DNA from: Acanthacorydalis orientalis | Taxonomy: Eukaryota > Arthropoda > Insecta > Megaloptera > Corydalidae | Reading direction: 5' to 3' | NCBI GenBank assembly: GCA_034766995.1 | Contig: CM068315.1 | Coordinates: 50,387,662 to 50,451,661 of the forward strand | DNA: 64,000 nucleotides | Shown here: positions 26,619-39,921 of the stretch, one piece after another | Position numbering within the stretch: position 1 is the first letter of the stretch | Layout of the letters: each line of letters begins with the position of its first letter | The notes under the pieces: model-generated | Told to the model about the DNA's origin: nothing | The model's input: the letters and a program-made list of their open reading frames with translations, nothing else | Databases searched by the model: none | Program-made: the position numbers and the translations under genes

Positions 26619-27029
26619 CATAAAAATCAAAAAAATAACATTTAATTACACTAAGAAATAAGAATTATCAACACAGATTACAATTAAAAATTATATTTTT
26701 ATTTTTTCTTTCCTGTGTAATATTATTATTAGTATATTTAACTATGAGCTTCAACTTATTATCACTAGTAAACATCAGTCATCTTACCTGATCTTCTTTT
26801 CTTAATAATGAAAACCCACATTTCTCGTTACTTTGTCCACAACGTTATCGTCTGCCGCCATCTAGGGAATGTGATATACAAGGAAATTTTCTCAATAGAT
26901 ACGTTTCAAATTTAATTCATTGTGTTTCGTTCTTAGGTATTGTTTATGTTTAAATTTATTATGTTTTAAAAACCAGTAAACATTTTTTTCTTTGTATTTT
27001 CCCGTCAATTTTGACGGGTTATATACTAG

Positions 27030-27084
<55 letters not shown>

Positions 27085-27553
27085 ATCTTTATCCGTAGTT
27101 ATCTAAAGAACGTGATTATATGTATTATGTGTATTTTACGGAACTGACATCAGAGAAGTTTTTTTATGAATTCTTCTTCAAATAATATTTTTAGTAAATC
27201 GGAAAATATCGTCTCATAAACATTACAAAGCAAAATCGACGAACTCGACGGTAATTCTACTAGATCCATCATTCTCTCTCGACATGCACTAACATCTAGT
27301 TCAGTCTCTATGAAATCATATGAATAATGATTTTGACCTCTTTACATTATTTAAATTTATAAATGCAAGTTCGTATAAGAAAAAGATAATCAAATTTTAT
27401 AGAAGATTAAAAAAATATTATGTAGGATATAAAATTATAATTCGTTATTGATTGAAAGTGCAATTGTTTAGAAATTAAAAGATATTTTATGCACTGAGAA
27501 TAAAGTAAATAATTCTTGAAGTTATTTTTTTCTTTTTCTGCCAGTTTGATATA
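26421..27553. other. AT-rich stretch with TA tracts and a palindrome
   Basis: (TA)n tracts lie at about 26481-26517, 26575-26615 and 27036-27081. A patch with TCTGCCGCCATCTAGGG near 26850-26866 is unusually GC-rich for this locus, but I cannot assign it. No gene is supported. Confidence 0.5.
27001..27018. repeat. Perfect 18-bp palindrome
   Basis: CCCGTCAATTTTGACGGG is its own reverse complement except for the two central bases of the loop. The 8-base arms are exact. It sits just before a (TA)n tract. It might be a hairpin, a binding site for a dimeric protein, or a relic of a transposon end. Confidence 0.7.
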
Positions 27554-28783
27554 TTGGGTGAGTGCAGAAGTTTTGATGGGTTTTTAATACATGTATTAAT
27601 GCAGTCTAATATGGCGACACTCACAAATATGCTGATATATTATTATCAGATGTCATTTTAAGCATAAATTGGTTCGATTTGAGTGAATTTACTTATTTTG
27701 AAGTGAAATTGGAAACGAATATTTATAAAGTCAATTTGTGTGTAATTATGATGCACGAATTTCGGAGGAACACAAGAATTTCGAATACCGTCAAAAACAT
27801 TTGTAACGTGCTGGAAGAGAGCACTGTGTCGATTCTATCATGTAAGAGATGGTTCGTTAAATTTAAAAGAGACGAATTTAACCTCAAAGACTAATCACTA
27901 GACGCTAATAACGACATTGTACGTAAATTAGGGGATCCACGATCTTCAGCACACTGAGGTTAAACGTTGCTGAGAAGTTAAATGTCGATAAATCTGCCGC
28001 AACATATAAAGAAACGTGGATACAATTTAAAGCTCGATGTTTGGGTGTCACATGATCTGATCGAAAAGAGCAAAATAGACTGAGCCTCTACGAGCAATTC
28101 CTTGCTTGGTCGACTAAAAACCGATCCGTTTCTAGATCGATTAGTGATGAGAGACGAAAAATGGATCCTACACGACAATGTGGAATGGAAACAAACTTAA
28201 AGGCAGAACAATCAACGTAGTCAGTCTATGCCAAAGCCTGTTTTACATCCTAGAAAGGGTATGTTGTATGTATGGTGTGATCTTCTATGAGCTGCTCCCC
28301 ATTGATGCAACGATCAATTCTGATACGTATTGTCAGAAATTAGACAATTTAAAAGCAGCAATTGAGGAAAAGTGTCCAGTTTTGACCAATCGAAAGAAAG
28401 TTCTCTTCCATAACGATAACGCTGGAAGGTACACTTCGATGCAAACGCAGAGAAAGTTTAGTGAGCTAAATTCGGATCTCCTATTGCACCCACCGTATTC
28501 TCTTAACATTGCTTCATTATATTATCATTTGTTTCAGTCGTAACAAAACAGTTTGAGGGGTAGAAATTTCACTTCTCTTCACGGTGTAAAAAACTACATT
28601 TCTTCATTATTTGACAACAAAAAGTCACCTTTTTATGATACAGGCATACTGCTGACAGAACGTTGGCAAAATATTATAGAAAACAGTGACAGTTACTTGA
28701 TAGAATAAATAAATTTATTTTAATAAAAGTACTTGTTCCATTTTTCTATCACGAAAGCCATCAAAACTTTTACATTCAGCCAA
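27554..28783 (+). mobile_element. Mariner element with both terminal repeats (DD34-type)
   Basis: A 1,230-bp element flanked by TA on both sides. The left end starts TTGGGTGAGTGCAGAAGTTT and the right end, read on the opposite strand, TTGGCTGAATGTAAAAGTTT. 25 of the first 31 positions match, so the terminal inverted repeats are clear. The transposase lies on the plus strand between them. It is the best-preserved element of this locus in structure, though the gene is dead. Confidence 0.92.
27748..28708 (+). pseudogene. Mariner transposase pseudogene, third catalytic Asp changed to Tyr
   Basis: It starts at tandem ATGs: MMHEFRRNTRISNTVKNICN, then SCKRWFVKFK (first HTH, with the usual RWF-KFK). 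The middle is broken into several frames: DVWVSHDL (usually WVPHEL) and MRDEKWILHDN with the first catalytic Asp (usually DEKWI-YDN). An open frame at 28178-28540 gives YELLPIDATINSDTYCQKLD, EEKCPVLTNRKKVLFHNDNA (second Asp) and LLLHPPYSLNIASLYYHLF. The expected SPDLAPSDYHLF shows that the third Asp, 34 residues on, is Tyr here. The C-terminus SLFDNKKSPFYDTGI and LTERWQNIIENSDSYLIE ends at a stop at 28706-28708. Multiple stops and frameshifts make it inactive. Confidence 0.9.
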
Positions 28784-28802
28784 TATGTATACATAAACAA
28801 CG

Positions 28803-28837
<35 letters not shown>

Positions 28838-29401
28838 AACGACGCACACATTAATACATATTTCTGTACATCAGATAAAACCAATTAACATACTTTAATC
28901 TACTTAATTTATTAATCAAGCTAAATAAACAAAACATTGAAAAAATGAACTAATAAAATACATGTTCAATGTTTTTTTAATTACATTAATTTAATTCTTT
29001 AAATTATAGAGATAATATAATGCTATTTTAGATAATATATCTTATTATTAACTTACTATATATCAGAGATAACACATTCAATATCCTACAGAACAAACGA
29101 TTTAACTCTGTCTAAATTCAATAATCATATTAATTTACCCAAATTATTAATCCTAACTTTATTAACAAGTAGATATTGTTATTTGTAACTCGATATTTAG
29201 TGTAACATAGAAATAATACTAGAATCTAAAATTTATTCTATTAATTAAAAGCAGACTAGGTAATAATTTTTAAATATATTCAAATTGGAAATCGATATTA
29301 ATTATTAATTTCATTAACAAATATACGATACAAAAACGAAATTATATAAATTATTTTCAATATTTTTTTAAATTAATATAAGTGCCTTATTGTAGAAACT
29401 T

Positions 29402-29450
<49 letters not shown>

Positions 29451-29871
29451 CGGATTGTCGATATTATTTCTTTACTTATTCCTCACAAACATATCTTATA
29501 AACAAAATTTTACCAATTATCAGAGATCTGTAATAATTCAAAATTAAAACACAAAATTTGCTTGGTTTCTTAACTACTACAATTTTCATTAAAAACGAAT
29601 TTTATTGACTTTAAGAGGCGTATACTCATATTATATTGTACATTCTTCTATACTTACAAAATAATAAAAAATACTATCACAGAAAATGTAGGGTCAGTCG
29701 ACTTTATTTTTTACTTTTACAAAACTCTGCCATGCACAATTTGTATGTTTCCATTTTATCGTTCTCGAGTTGGCAAAAGTTCCAAGCAGATACCCCATCC
29801 ACGACGATATTCTTATATTCAATGTATAGAGAACAATAGTTAAGCGATGCATATATATATATATATATATA

Positions 29872-29916
<45 letters not shown>

Positions 29917-30038
29917 GTGCATATGTACGTATAATTATGTATATGTGTGTAATGGCATTTGGCAAATAACATTTTTCCAAGTTATTAAACAATAATTTGT
30001 AAAAATAAATCTAAATATGAATCTATATACATACATAT

Positions 30039-30108
<70 letters not shown>

Positions 30109-30695
30109 TTCACAACATTAACAAGTGTATCATTTGCTAGTTAACCTATAGAGTATCTTTACGCTTTTCGATTTTTACAATGCACCGTACTAAAGTCTCC
30201 TGGTGTGTGAAAAGGATGTCAGAATTAGATTCATTGTAGTGGAATTTCCCGTTACGTAATTTATCACCCTCGCAAACTATCAGAGAGTCGATATAAAGGT
30301 CATAGAGACGTTTATTGCCACTCTTAATTATAGATTAGTTTCAGATATAACTTGTCGACCTGTCAAACATGAGAAAATCATAGTGGACGAATGACATTGT
30401 ATTAGAAATGTAACGATTTTATTTTATTTTACAATTATTATAATAACAATTTTTATTCCTTCGATACGATTTCGAACTAATAAGTTAATAAACTTGATTA
30501 TTTATTTATAATACTTCATAAACTAATTAAGATAATAAGCATAATCTAACTAACATAATGAACTACTTATCTAATGAACATAAATTCATAAATTAATTAA
30601 CATAATGAAAACAATAAGCCGGAAATATTTAGATTTATTACTTAAAATGATCTTTGTTTCTTTAAATCGTTACTTTGTTTATTATCGTTTCATTG

Positions 30696-30759
<64 letters not shown>

Positions 30760-31147
30760 AACGATAATAACAATATATGTAGTATTTTTTTATTCCAGTC
30801 TACATGTATTCAAAATTTTATAAAATATAAAATTAAATTATTTTAACTTTAAAAATAAATACGACAATCAATGCAAAGGTATCTAATATATTTAGAAAAA
30901 AATCTGTATTTAGAGCTTAATAAAGAAACCTATACTAATTTCATCATTTTTAATAGTCACTTAAATTATATAAATAATGTAACTGAATAATTATTTATAT
31001 ATATATATACATATATTATATAAAACACTTTATACCATATACGTGTATTTTTGTAATTTTATCTCACATTCTTTCATACCTAACAATTAAAAATCAAAAT
31101 ACATTTTATAATCAACCATAAAAAAATATAATTACACAACTTTTATG

Positions 31148-31202
<55 letters not shown>

Positions 31203-31476
31203 GTATATATATAAATATATAGATGGGTATAGAATATTTTTAATCACAGATGCCAAAAGTTTTTATATTTCAACTCTCAGAAATATAAACAGGCATATAT
31301 ATAAACAGGCATATATTGTATAATAAAGCCTAAAAATTATTATTAGATTTATCTTAAATTCTAAAGCAGGGTAAAATGAAAGAATACTCTGAACCCTATT
31401 TTTAAAAAAATGGTTTTAATATTTTATGCAAGTTCATTTATAAATTATATCTGAAAACTTACTAATTATAGGCATA

Positions 31477-31535
<59 letters not shown>

Positions 31536-31646
31536 TATATATATATATATATTCATTAAGCTAATTATTAATTTTATTTTAAAGAAGGAAACAAGTATAA
31601 TTATTAATATTTTCACTCTCAAAATTATTTCTATTAAACATTAATG

Positions 31647-31699
<53 letters not shown>

Positions 31700-32700
31700 G
31701 TGTGTGTGTGTATGTACGTATATATGAAATTAAAATATGAATATGAACATATTTATTTTATGTAAATATATACAATATTCACTAGCAAATGCGGCCCGCG
31801 AGTCACCATAAGGGATTTCGTTGCGGTTTCTCATTAAAATGGTTGCTTATCATTAATGCAAATTAAACATTTACTTTAATAATATTCCAACCATTAATTT
31901 GTGTACAGTTTATAAAATAAATAGAATTGTAATGGGTTAAGGATTATTTTCTTCGGCAGTTAGTTTCCAAATTATTATTCTAATAGTTTTATTTTTATCA
32001 ATGAAAAAGTGCGTAAAAGACTGTACGTATTAATTAAATTCTATTTTTAATTAAGGGTCCTTAACGATAATAAAATTTGGTTATCTCATTTATTAATTAA
32101 TTTTAATTGTTGTTTATGCGTCTTTCTATGGCACCTCTATCGCATTACGCATAAGTACCAATGAAAAATTATTTATAATCAATTATTAAACATTTTATAT
32201 CGGTACTTTTTATAATTTGTAGGGTAAATGAAGAATTAATTATGAAAATCAATAGTTATTATATTGATATCTTTCTAATCGTTTAAAATATACACAATAT
32301 ATACAATAAAATAAATATGTTTTATTTGTAAGCCCCAAATCTTAAAAAAGATAGTTAAAATAACTAAAAAAATGTACACGATTTATCCTTTTTAATATTC
32401 CGCAAAAAAAAATATTTGACAACTAATAATCCCCAAATAAAATCGTTTCATATGCCTAATTTGATTTTTAGTGTTTGTAAGTACAATGGAAATATAATTT
32501 ACCAACTAATCAAACTGTAACCGGGTTTTAATTCCATGTCAACAAATCCAATCCAATTATTTAAATCATCTATATCAATCGTATAACGCACGTCTATGAC
32601 GAAAACATATTACTATGCATTCAGCATCGACTCACGAGAGCACAAAATGAAAATTGATTTCCGTTAACGTGAATAGTTCCGCCTGTACTATGTCTGGAAG

Positions 32701-32746
<46 letters not shown>

Positions 32747-33059
32747 GTATATATATATATAATCCACCTTGTTTTATATGCAGACGGTGGACCGTAAAAC
32801 ACAGTCGAGCTATGCATAAACACGAACCAAATTTATCATCTTATCAATACAATAACGTATTCCTCCGTATCCGTAGATATTCGAGACTTATACACAGGAC
32901 TTGTATATTTTGACCTATATATATAAGCCGTAATAAATGAAGCTGAACTAGATATTTTCTGCTGTTTTATACTCTAAATGTCAATAGATTTTTCCATCAG
33001 CATCACTATGCAATGATAAGGAATAAATCCTGTTTTATATAAATTTTATTATTTTGCGA
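28784..33059. other. AT-rich stretch with many TA tracts
   Basis: (TA)n tracts lie at about 28808-28832, 29404-29446, 29850-29904, 30053-30106, 30700-30756, 31152-31192, 31480-31552, 31651-31697 and 32703-32760. Less AT-biased patches at 29690-29845, 30115-30420, 31785-31850 and 32590-32920 hold short unsupported frames. One on the minus strand at 29704-29840 reads VVDGVSAWNFCQLENDKMET and looks protein-like, but I cannot place it. No gene is supported. Confidence 0.5.
30675..30773. repeat. Inverted repeat flanking a (TA)n tract
   Basis: TTTATTATCGTTTC to the left and ATAAACGATAATAAC to the right of the (TA)n tract at 30700-30756 are inverted copies with about 12-18 complementary positions. 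It is the second example here of a TA array growing between palindromic arms. Confidence 0.6.
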
Positions 33060-34026
33060 TTATTGCGATTTATGGCTTTGATATTCATGTACATTTTTCT
33101 ATCCTAGCCATTTTAAGTGATCCAGAACTGTTGGATGATTAACGCCTAACTTTTGTGCAAGCTCTCAAATTGTTGTGTGTGGTTCTAATTCAACTAACAC
33201 CTTCTGTTGGTCGTAATGAACTGAAAAAGGACTGCCGTGACCTTCTTAATATTAAAGGTGTTCGTCCCCAGCACGAAATTTTCGAAACTACCATTGCACC
33301 GTATGTTTCTTGACCCTTAGAAGCCTATAAACCGGAAAACCGGCCTGAAAAAGCAATGCATATACTCGACTGGCCGGTATACCAGCCTCTGTAGCTACCA
33401 TCATAACACTATGGCTTGGTATAGCGGCCCGCATATAAAAAGGCATAAAAAATGTATCATTCCAAGGTTGAAGACTGGAGATAAATTGATTTTTATTTCC
33501 TATATTTTTTTATTCATATATTGATATACGTTTTTATATTTTACGTATTTATATTTTATATATTTATGTATTATATATTAATATATTTTTATGTTTTTTT
33601 TGTTTTCTTATCTATTAAATTACCTTTTTATGCAATAAATAAATAAATACTATGATGTTGATAATTTTTCAAATATTGCTCAGGAGCCCAGGTTCGCGGT
33701 GCTAGTAAAATGAGGAGTTTAGGGTTCAAAGGATTAACAGTATTCACACCAAAAGCATCGTTTAGTTTACGAACAGTTTCTGGTGCTTTACCATCCGTTT
33801 TGAACTCGTACAAATGCTCTAATTTGCTTTTTTTACTTTTTTAAATTCAATGTCCAAATTTGAAGTAAAATTAATAAAAAAAACAAGTCGATTTTGCCAA
33901 AACACAGACCGAAAAATGCACTTTAAAATGAGCACGAACACATGGACTCGGTGAAATGACACTTTCGTTGAAAAAAATAAGACCATAATTCAGAAAATAA
34001 AAACCGCAATTATTTCCCTACCAAAT
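33060..34026 (-). mobile_element. Mariner 5' half, interrupted by a nested element
   Basis: The minus strand begins at about 34026 with TTGGTAGGGAAATAATTGCG and GTTTTTATTTTC, the terminal repeat shared with the 25.35-25.88 kb copy. It continues through a shared 5' leader to the transposase start YEFKTDGKAPETVRKLNDAF and GVNTVN. There it is broken by a 420-bp insertion. It resumes as HTVQW-FRKFRAGDEHL (usually RTVQRWF-KFR-GD) and TIxELAQKLGVNHPTVLDHL with KWLG, the second HTH, and fades after about 33070. The catalytic domain and 3' terminal repeat are absent. Confidence 0.82.
33314..33733. mobile_element. Nested piggyBac-like non-autonomous element
   Basis: A 420-bp segment with no mariner similarity splits the mariner transposase frame. 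On the minus strand it enters after TTAA (33737-33734) and leaves before TCAA (33313-33310), which fits a TTAA target duplication with one later substitution. The two ends look like terminal inverted repeats: CCTTTGAACCCTAAAC at one side and CCCTTAGAAGCCTATAAAC at the other, with small gaps. The CCCTT start and TTAA target are the signature of piggyBac-type elements. It carries no transposase. The open frame across 33628-33813 is a chimera of mariner N-terminus and this insert. Confidence 0.72.
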
Positions 34027-36553
34027 AATAAGGATATTGTTTAACTGTCAATAACATGTGCATTTCAAGAATAAACGTTTAAAATTGAATTATAAACGTA
34101 ATAATAAGCAATTAAATAGATGTCGATGTTAACATTGATTATGTAAAATCAAAATATCGTCTTATTAATTAATTATTTGAAATTAAAAAAATCAAGCTAT
34201 AATTTCATTAATTTCTCAGTGCTTGAATAAAAATTTATTCAATATTTTTTTTCATTTCGATAATATATTTATTTACCTAAGTATAATATGTATGTATATA
34301 CGTATGTGTAATATATATATATATATATAAGAATGCAAATAAAAAAATAAATAAAATAATTCATTACTATTACTACCATTATTTTTAAATCAAAACGTTA
34401 GTATTTTTAAATAACTGTATTTAACATTTACTTATGCTATCCTATATATGCTATGCATTTAATCAATTCACGATAGTCAGTATAATTTAACACTATTCAT
34501 CTTCTAATGCAATCAACAGTCTAAATGAATGTAGTAACCTCACCCGGATTTGTTATACTAAGTCGTGACCAAGCCGTAAACCTAAATGTATTCTAAAGGA
34601 TTGAAATCAAAGCTCAAAGGATAACTAAGCTAATGATCAGACATCATTTAATTCAACTGAAAAATACTAGTCTATATTTTATTTAATACATAAATGTATC
34701 TTCTGTTTTTAAAATATTTTTTATGAATTTAATATTAAATAATCTTTATCTTGCCTAAATTTTAAATCAGTAACCAAATTTATTTCATTTTCGTGAAAAT
34801 TGTAAGTTCAAAATCTATAAAAATAAGTAATTGTATTTTTTTTTCTAATCAATGTATAATAATTACAAACATTACTTCTAAAATATATGAAAAAATTATA
34901 TAAAACAAATATTTGTATCTTTAATTTATATTTATTATTAGTAATAAAATTAAAATTACTATTTATTTCTTCTTATGTAAAACAAACAATAAACGTTTGT
35001 GATAGTTTTTTTTACTACAATAAACGCTTACAAAAAACGTGTAAATAAAACAGAATACATTTAATACATTATATTAGTATTTAACATAACAAATAATATT
35101 ATTTTGTGTCATTAATACATTAAAGTTAAAAACAATACAGGTTTCTAAACTGATTTATTAGTATAAAATAAAAGTTATTACAATTTTTTCAGTACTTTTC
35201 AATTAATTAATTGAATATTAGTACTCAAATTAAAAATAAATGTTTTAGTATACTTTAACAATCTTAAAGTATGAAAAAGAAACGTTTCGTTGAAAAATAA
35301 TTCAAATCATGTCAAAATATCAACCATTACATTATAATATAATATTTTTTAATGAAGTTAATATTCTCTCATAGGTTAAAGCTCATGTAAATTCTGAACC
35401 TTTAAGTAAAATGTTCTATTTGAAAATTTTTGTTGAAAAATAATATTCATATATGCATATCTATGTAATATATAGGCACACACACACATGTATATATATA
35501 TATGAAAAGATATATAATGTTAAGTGTTTTAAATTTGCACTTGAGAGAAGAATCGATTTTGAAAAAGATAATAGCACTCAATTGTTTAGATAAGTGCTTC
35601 GAGAAAAGTTGTTCGCACTGTACTAAAATATACGTGCACAAGACGGCTGTAGATGGAACAATGCCAAGTCGTGCAAGTACCATGGATCACAATAATACTT
35701 GAAATGTATTCTTAACAGGTCATATGAATACTTTAGTACCAATATACCTGCTATACAAATCGATTGATAATTCGCGAGTTACGCAACTAAATTTTGAAAT
35801 AACTAAAATGGTTTGTGAACCTATCAGAATACCAAACAAATAAATGTTATTTAAAATTTAAACACACATGCTTATCGTCTTGCAATTCGTAAGCAAACAA
35901 TCGTTACTGAACTTAGATCATTTTATTAAATAATTAGTTCTAAGGAACATAAAATTAAACATATCTGTATTTATTCGAAGTTAAACTGAAAAACACAGTA
36001 CAAAATAACTAATAAACAAACTAAAAAAAGCCTTATAAACACATAAAAAAGTCTTTGGCTTCTTATTAAATTTCCTTCAATGAAAGGTAGTTTATTTAAA
36101 AAAGATATGTTTCAAAATTATTCATTCAAACACTGCAGTTTTCTATTCTCTATCTCAATATTAGGTTTATTAACAAGCTATTTAATTAAAATAAATTAAT
36201 AAATAACCTAATGATATTAACATTTAGACAGGAAATACATTTTTAAAAAAGATCGAATAAAACGACTCATGTTAGCAAATGAAATATCTTTGAATAAAAT
36301 CTATCAAAAAATAAGACCTGAAATGAAAAACTGACAAAAAAATTCATTATCATTTATGAGTCAACAATTTTCTATAAAATTCTAAAAAAAATAAACAGAA
36401 CTTGCACAGGTGAATACAGAACTTATACAGGTATTCAATCATCTTCTATGCTTTAACCTTGTTTTATATATTGATTTCATTTAAATCTTTCAAAATCTGT
36501 TCAAAATAATAATATACAGAACACGTTATTTATGTTTAATACTTCACACGCTC

Positions 36554-36615
<62 letters not shown>

Positions 36616-37168
36616 AAATTTGAATTCACAAAAATAAGGTCATCCACGTATGACGATGTATGTAGGTGGGACGCAATAATAAGCATCAACATATACGTGC
36701 AAGTTGTAAACGCGTTATTTACATAATATGCTAAACAGTCCTTCGTCGCAGTGTGCTTTAAAACCATTGTACTTTTATCACCTCTAAAATCGAAACTTAA
36801 TTGCGAATATCACATTTTTTGTTAGCAGCCTTGAACAATTTCACCTACTCATAACTCGTTTTTTTGTCGCTCATTTGGCCTCAGTAATCTTGTGGAATTT
36901 GATTACGAAATTCACAAATAATTTTATTTCGTTAAACATATTACATTGTTACTAACATTTTTTTCAGTCTTGAAATGATAAAAAAGTATTGCTGTTATCT
37001 GAAATAATTTTTGTTTAAAGAGGCACTCATAAACACGTTTTTATTTTAATTTGATTTAGAACAGAGCTAAACAAGTTCGGATAATCCTTTTCAGATATTT
37101 TCCTTATCTTATAAAATAATAAAAAATCATGCAGACCTTACTCATAAATTATAAACAATCTGACTTTC

Positions 37169-37205
<37 letters not shown>

Positions 37206-37755
37206 GATTTAAATCCTTACAAATAAATAAGTTTCAACAACGTATACAATACGGCGAATATTGAATTTTCAAACCAGTATAAACGATACGTTTATATTAT
37301 ATTAAATTACAACTCCGTGTGCAGGTTTTTATTCTAAAAATTAAAAATAATGGAAATAATTAAATTATATTGTATTTCAGTAACACATTTATCATCCAAA
37401 TTTCATATTCGAGAACGTTTTGATGGTTTCAACACAATATAAATATTATACCGAGCCAAACATATGCTCAATATCATCTCTAATACTGAGAGTTCGATTT
37501 AACAACATTATATGAAAACATAACGATACTCAATTTGACAATATTTTATCGAACTTCCTTGCAGTTGATATTTCGATAAAAATAAACAAATATGATATAG
37601 TGATCAATTCAACCTAGTATTTGTATAGGTAGATTTTTGATATATAAATAATATATTAAACGTGTAACCACTGTTAATATCGGCTTTGACTTGTCTTCAC
37701 ATCAATAATATTTGAGAAGTATGTCCAATACATTTAATCTTTTTAAGTGATTACT

Positions 37756-37795
<40 letters not shown>

Positions 37796-37891
37796 ATTTT
37801 GATTATTTTTTATTTATTTCAAAAAGTATATATTCATCACTTGTAGAATACTAAAATTAAATACTTAATGTAGAAAACCGTATATGAAGAA
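34027..37891. other. AT-rich intronic stretch
   Basis: (TA)n tracts lie at about 34312-34329, 36557-36613, 37172-37203 and 37759-37793. A patch at 35500-35705 has balanced composition and a plus-strand frame of 66 codons with several Cys (CFEKSCSHCTKIYVHK), with no recognised family and an equally long frame on the other strand. No gene is supported. Confidence 0.5.
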
Positions 37892-39017
37892 TGATTCAAT
37901 TAAGGCTTCCACATGAAAGTATTAAAAAGAAAGTATTAAAAAAACTCAGAAATAAAAAAATCATATTATTTTTTATTTCGTGTTTTAGTGCAATCCAATA
38001 CAATTATCCATGAAAGATATCGTTCAAATCGCCGCCGCGGCTCCTGAGACATAACGTAATGCGCTTTTCAGAATTTTCGATTTCATCGCAACACAGCGAA
38101 GGCTCTATGTCGGCTATTTTAAGTCTTATTTCCTGTTTCAGCTCTGAAATTGTGTTTGGGTTGTTCTCGTAGACTCTACTCTTCAAATAACCCCAAAGAA
38201 AAAAATCTAGAGGAGTTAAATCGCATAATCTCGACGTCCAATTGACGTCGCCGTTTTGTGCGAAGTAGCACTACTGTTTCTACTGCTGTGTGACTTCTGA
38301 CACCATCTTGTTGAAATCAGAGATCTTCGATGTCCATATTTTCCAATTGGTCTCACAAAAATGTTGTTATCATGCTCCGATAACGAACAGTATTGACTGT
38401 AACAGAGTTTTCCTCATCATCTTCAAAACAATACGAGCCAATTACGCCTTCAGACCACAAGACGAATCAAACTGTACCTTTTCAAGGATGCATTTGCTTC
38501 CTGAAAATCCCCCAGTAGATTTTCCAATCCCCAAATGCGGTAATTTGCATGTGAAAATGCACCTCATTACTAAAGATGATTTTCTTTCAAAAATCCACTC
38601 CTTGTTCACGCATCCATTCAGCAAACTCACATCGTTGTTGACGGTCTCTAGGCTTTAAATCTTATATTATTTGGCACCATGGCAATATTCTCGTTCGAGC
38701 GACCTGCACGAACATTCTGAAGTATTTTAATGTTTACTACTCACTAGTCTGTTTGAATTTCTTCATCAAATTCGAAATTGTGCGCTCAGAAGGTCGATTG
38801 TATATACCAAAATATTCACATAAAGCGCGATGTGCACTTTTCCTCAAACGCCCGTTTTCATAATAGGCTACGATAATATTAACGCGTTGTTCCGTCATGT
38901 ATTGCTCCATGATTAATTTTGTTCAGGTCTCTACTCTGCAGAAGCCGCTTTAACATTGACAAATACTTAGATGTTTACGAAATTCACCACTGTAATATAA
39001 AAACTCACCTTGAATCA
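37892..39017 (-). mobile_element. Second rosa-like mariner element, decayed
   Basis: A mariner of about 1.13 kb with its transposase on the minus strand. The outermost shared word is TGATTCAA at the left (37892) and its complement TTGAATCA at the right (39010-39017). Beyond that the ends have diverged, so the exact limits are uncertain by some bases. The left 60 bases are strongly similar to the left end of the small element at 39920-40100. The terminal repeats differ from those of the rosa-like copy at 5.3-6.6 kb, so the two are separate lineages. Confidence 0.75.
38004..38910 (-). pseudogene. Rosa-like mariner transposase pseudogene, copy 2
   Basis: It begins at an ATG at 38910: MEQYMTEQRVNIIVAYYENG, RPSERTISNLMKKFKQTSE (first HTH), followed by stops. 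Later parts are SVTVNTVRYRSMITTFL, then FQQDGVRSHTAVETVVLL (second catalytic Asp, preceded by a stop where relatives have Trp). CDLTPLDFFLWGYLKSRVYE carries the third Asp in an intact-looking context, and the C-terminus VYENNPNTISELKQEIRLKI runs to a stop at 38004. Frameshifts separate the pieces. Similarity to the 5.4-6.5 kb pseudogene is clear at protein level. Confidence 0.85.
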
Positions 39018-39862
39018 CCCTTTATCAGAATCATCCACGTGTTTTTATGACAATATATATTATTTAATATATAAGGTTAGTAAAAAATATTTTCTAATTA
39101 AATTATTTCAGAATATCATCGAGATTATCTATTAACAATGGAGCAAAATTCATGTTTATTAAAAAAATTATATTTGAGATTAGGTGAAACTTATACTAAA
39201 TTTATATTTAAATAATAATAAATAATTTTATAAATTACTTTATTATTTAATAATTTAATTTATTATATTTAAATAATACTTAAATAATAATAATAAAAAT
39301 TAATATACTCGAAATGTAAATATATAGAGGGAAAAAAGATATATTTGAAGACTTAAAATATTCATATACGTTCTTCATGCTTCCCAATGCATTTCTTTTA
39401 TCACTCTTTATATGCTTTTTAACAATTCTAAAGCATGCAATAAAACATAATGATCATTTGTTGCACACTGATCGTCAATTAAGTTCAAGCGACATATTAT
39501 GCAGCACCTGTTGCATAAACGATACAATAAATCTAATTAGAATGACAGGCAATGTAAATCATTTAATGTTTATTTACACTTAATTTAGACACGAAATTAA
39601 ACAAGATTCTTGAAATAAAGAAGGTATCAACCACTTGTTTATCGTGTATCCTATCCAAATATATGTTTACATTATTCATATACCATGCTATCAATATATA
39701 AATAAATGTTAATTCAGTGATTGATTTTTTTTTAAATATCTTAATATAAAGAATATATCATGTATAACTACTGAATTTTTTATAGAATCTGTCAATGGTT
39801 ATGTAATTTATTTTAGTTTCGTTTTCTTTGTTGAATTAGTTAAAAAAATCCGACATCCAGAT

Positions 39863-39863
<1 letters not shown>

Positions 39864-39918
<55 letters not shown>
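39864..39918. repeat. (TA)n microsatellite abutting a small transposon
   Basis: About 53 bases of TA repeats followed by TGTA and then the terminal repeat of the element at 39920. Confidence 0.9.

Positions 39919-39919
<1 letters not shown>

Positions 39920-39921
<2 letters not shown>

Noticed and set aside
26850..26866. GCCGCCATCTAG word, loosely like an insulator-protein site
   Set aside because: A single short match without a conserved flank; similar words also occur in transposon-derived sequence, so no site is called.
35447..35702. Overlapping frames of 66 and 78 codons on opposite strands
   Set aside because: No domain recognised; openness on both strands in a short balanced patch is weak evidence. 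A Cys-containing stretch on the plus strand does not fit a family that I know.
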